A stretch of 64,000 bases of DNA from Sepioteuthis lessoniana (taxonomy: Eukaryota > Mollusca > Cephalopoda > Myopsida > Loliginidae): contig OY757907.1 in the NCBI GenBank assembly GCA_963585895.1, positions 112,005,771 through 112,069,770 on the forward strand, given 5' to 3'. Under the pieces are notes generated by a model, which worked only from the letters and a program-made list of their open reading frames with translations, was not told the origin of the DNA and made no database searches. Positions 63,340 through 64,000 of this stretch are shown here, piece by piece; within the stretch, counting starts at the first letter, position 1, and the number at the start of each line of letters is the position of its first letter. The translations under genes and the position numbers were made by a program.

Positions 63340-64000
63340 GTTATGAACATTCTATTTACGTTTCACATATTCATGTATAGCTATATTACATTACTATTCT
63401 CAACAAAACGTGCATACAAAATATTTTATATCTATAAAAGTATATCATGTTAAGGCGTTTTTTTTTTTGAAAATTTATTTACTTCATGTATACCATAGTT
63501 TTTCAAATACTTTGGCATGGCTTTAGCAATAAGCGCTTTTCGTCTGTTGAAAGTGATGACTATCTTCTAAATAGACTCATATTAAATGGTACAAAAATAT
63601 AATAAATGACATTTTGTCTCAAATACTCTACTGTACTGTTTCATGTCAGTCAAAACCGATGGGAAACAGAAACGAGAAGATGGTAGACTCGCGAATTATC
63701 TTTGAAGATCTTCGTGTCAGCAGATATCTGTCTCCTTTATCGCTCGGATTAGTCGATTTGATGGCAGACTTGGCAGGAAGGACTGGTAAAATATCGGGAA
63801 AATTGACTAATGAGAGTGAAATGGAGAAATGTTGACCTTAAATAACACGGTTCTGTCTGCAAAATCATAATGTTTAAGATTCAGTCAAATACAAGGAAGA
63901 AAATCGAAAATTCTACATAGGATGACCAGAACCGGAACGCATCTTTCCGATCAATAACTGCAATAATCAATAAAAACAACGGAAGAAACATAGAAAAGTA
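63340..64000. other. unassigned AT-rich sequence
   Basis: A 73-codon ORF at 63614-63835 has no recognised domain. No repeat is recognised in the last 660 bp. Confidence 0.4.

Overview
This 64 kb window is AT-rich animal DNA in which I find no convincing host protein-coding gene, rRNA or tRNA gene. It is a dense, nested graveyard of transposable elements separated by (TA)n, (CA)n and (GA)n microsatellites and homopolymer runs. The mix (CORE-like tRNA-derived SINEs, an RTE-like LINE with an ATG-trinucleotide tail, Penelope-like remnants, several Tc1/mariner families) suggests a mollusc, most likely a cephalopod such as an octopus. That assignment is inference from element style and recollection of similar transposase and reverse-transcriptase fragments; no species marker is present.

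Main dispersed families. (1) A repeat called here HTR (hairpin-tailed repeat), about 25 copies and by far the commonest element. It has a conserved non-tRNA head of about 230 bp, a body of degenerate tandem units, and a tail that folds into a GGCAT...ATGCC hairpin followed by an AACCA-rich end. (2) SINE A, a tRNA-derived SINE of about 290 bp, 16 copies or fragments, several with perfect target-site duplications. (3) SINE B, also tRNA-derived, whose tail is the same hairpin as HTR and whose middle matches that of SINE A. (4) SINE D and SINE E, two further tRNA-derived families. (5) An RTE-like LINE, 11 fragments including endonuclease, reverse transcriptase and C-terminal parts, all broken. (6) One 5'-truncated RNase H-bearing LINE (28136-28876) with a 13-bp target-site duplication; its 3' end carries the HTR/SINE B hairpin, so it probably marks the LINE lineage whose machinery mobilised them. 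(7) Penelope-like pieces (4403-4640, 49675-50515, 21470-21600). (8) Two related LTRs in opposite orientation (5613-6178, 62855-63330). (9) Four Tc1/mariner remnants (32006-32869, 38640-39170, 51857-52590, 52980-53840), a MITE (25331-25737), and fold-back elements (17226-17868, 31562-31805).

Layout. 1-7 kb: HTR copies, one split by an LTR, and a long pyrimidine-rich tract. 7-16 kb: SINE A copies, a hammerhead-ribozyme-like hairpin (8969-9088), more HTRs and RTE fragments. 16-28 kb: fold-back element, HTRs, SINE B, a perfect small hairpin, a MITE and SINE E inside an inverted repeat. 28-40 kb: the RNase H LINE, SINE B, mariner, HTRs with nested SINE A, Tc1. 40-54 kb: RTE fragments, SINE A, Penelope 3' end, two transposase remnants. 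54-64 kb: one unrecognised small ORF, HTRs, tail-to-tail RTE fragments with a nested SINE A, and the second LTR.

Functionally the interest lies in parasite networks: a hairpin tail shared by a LINE, a SINE and the HTR family, a core shared by two SINE families, and several hammerhead-like motifs. Boundaries are estimates by eye unless a target-site duplication is stated.
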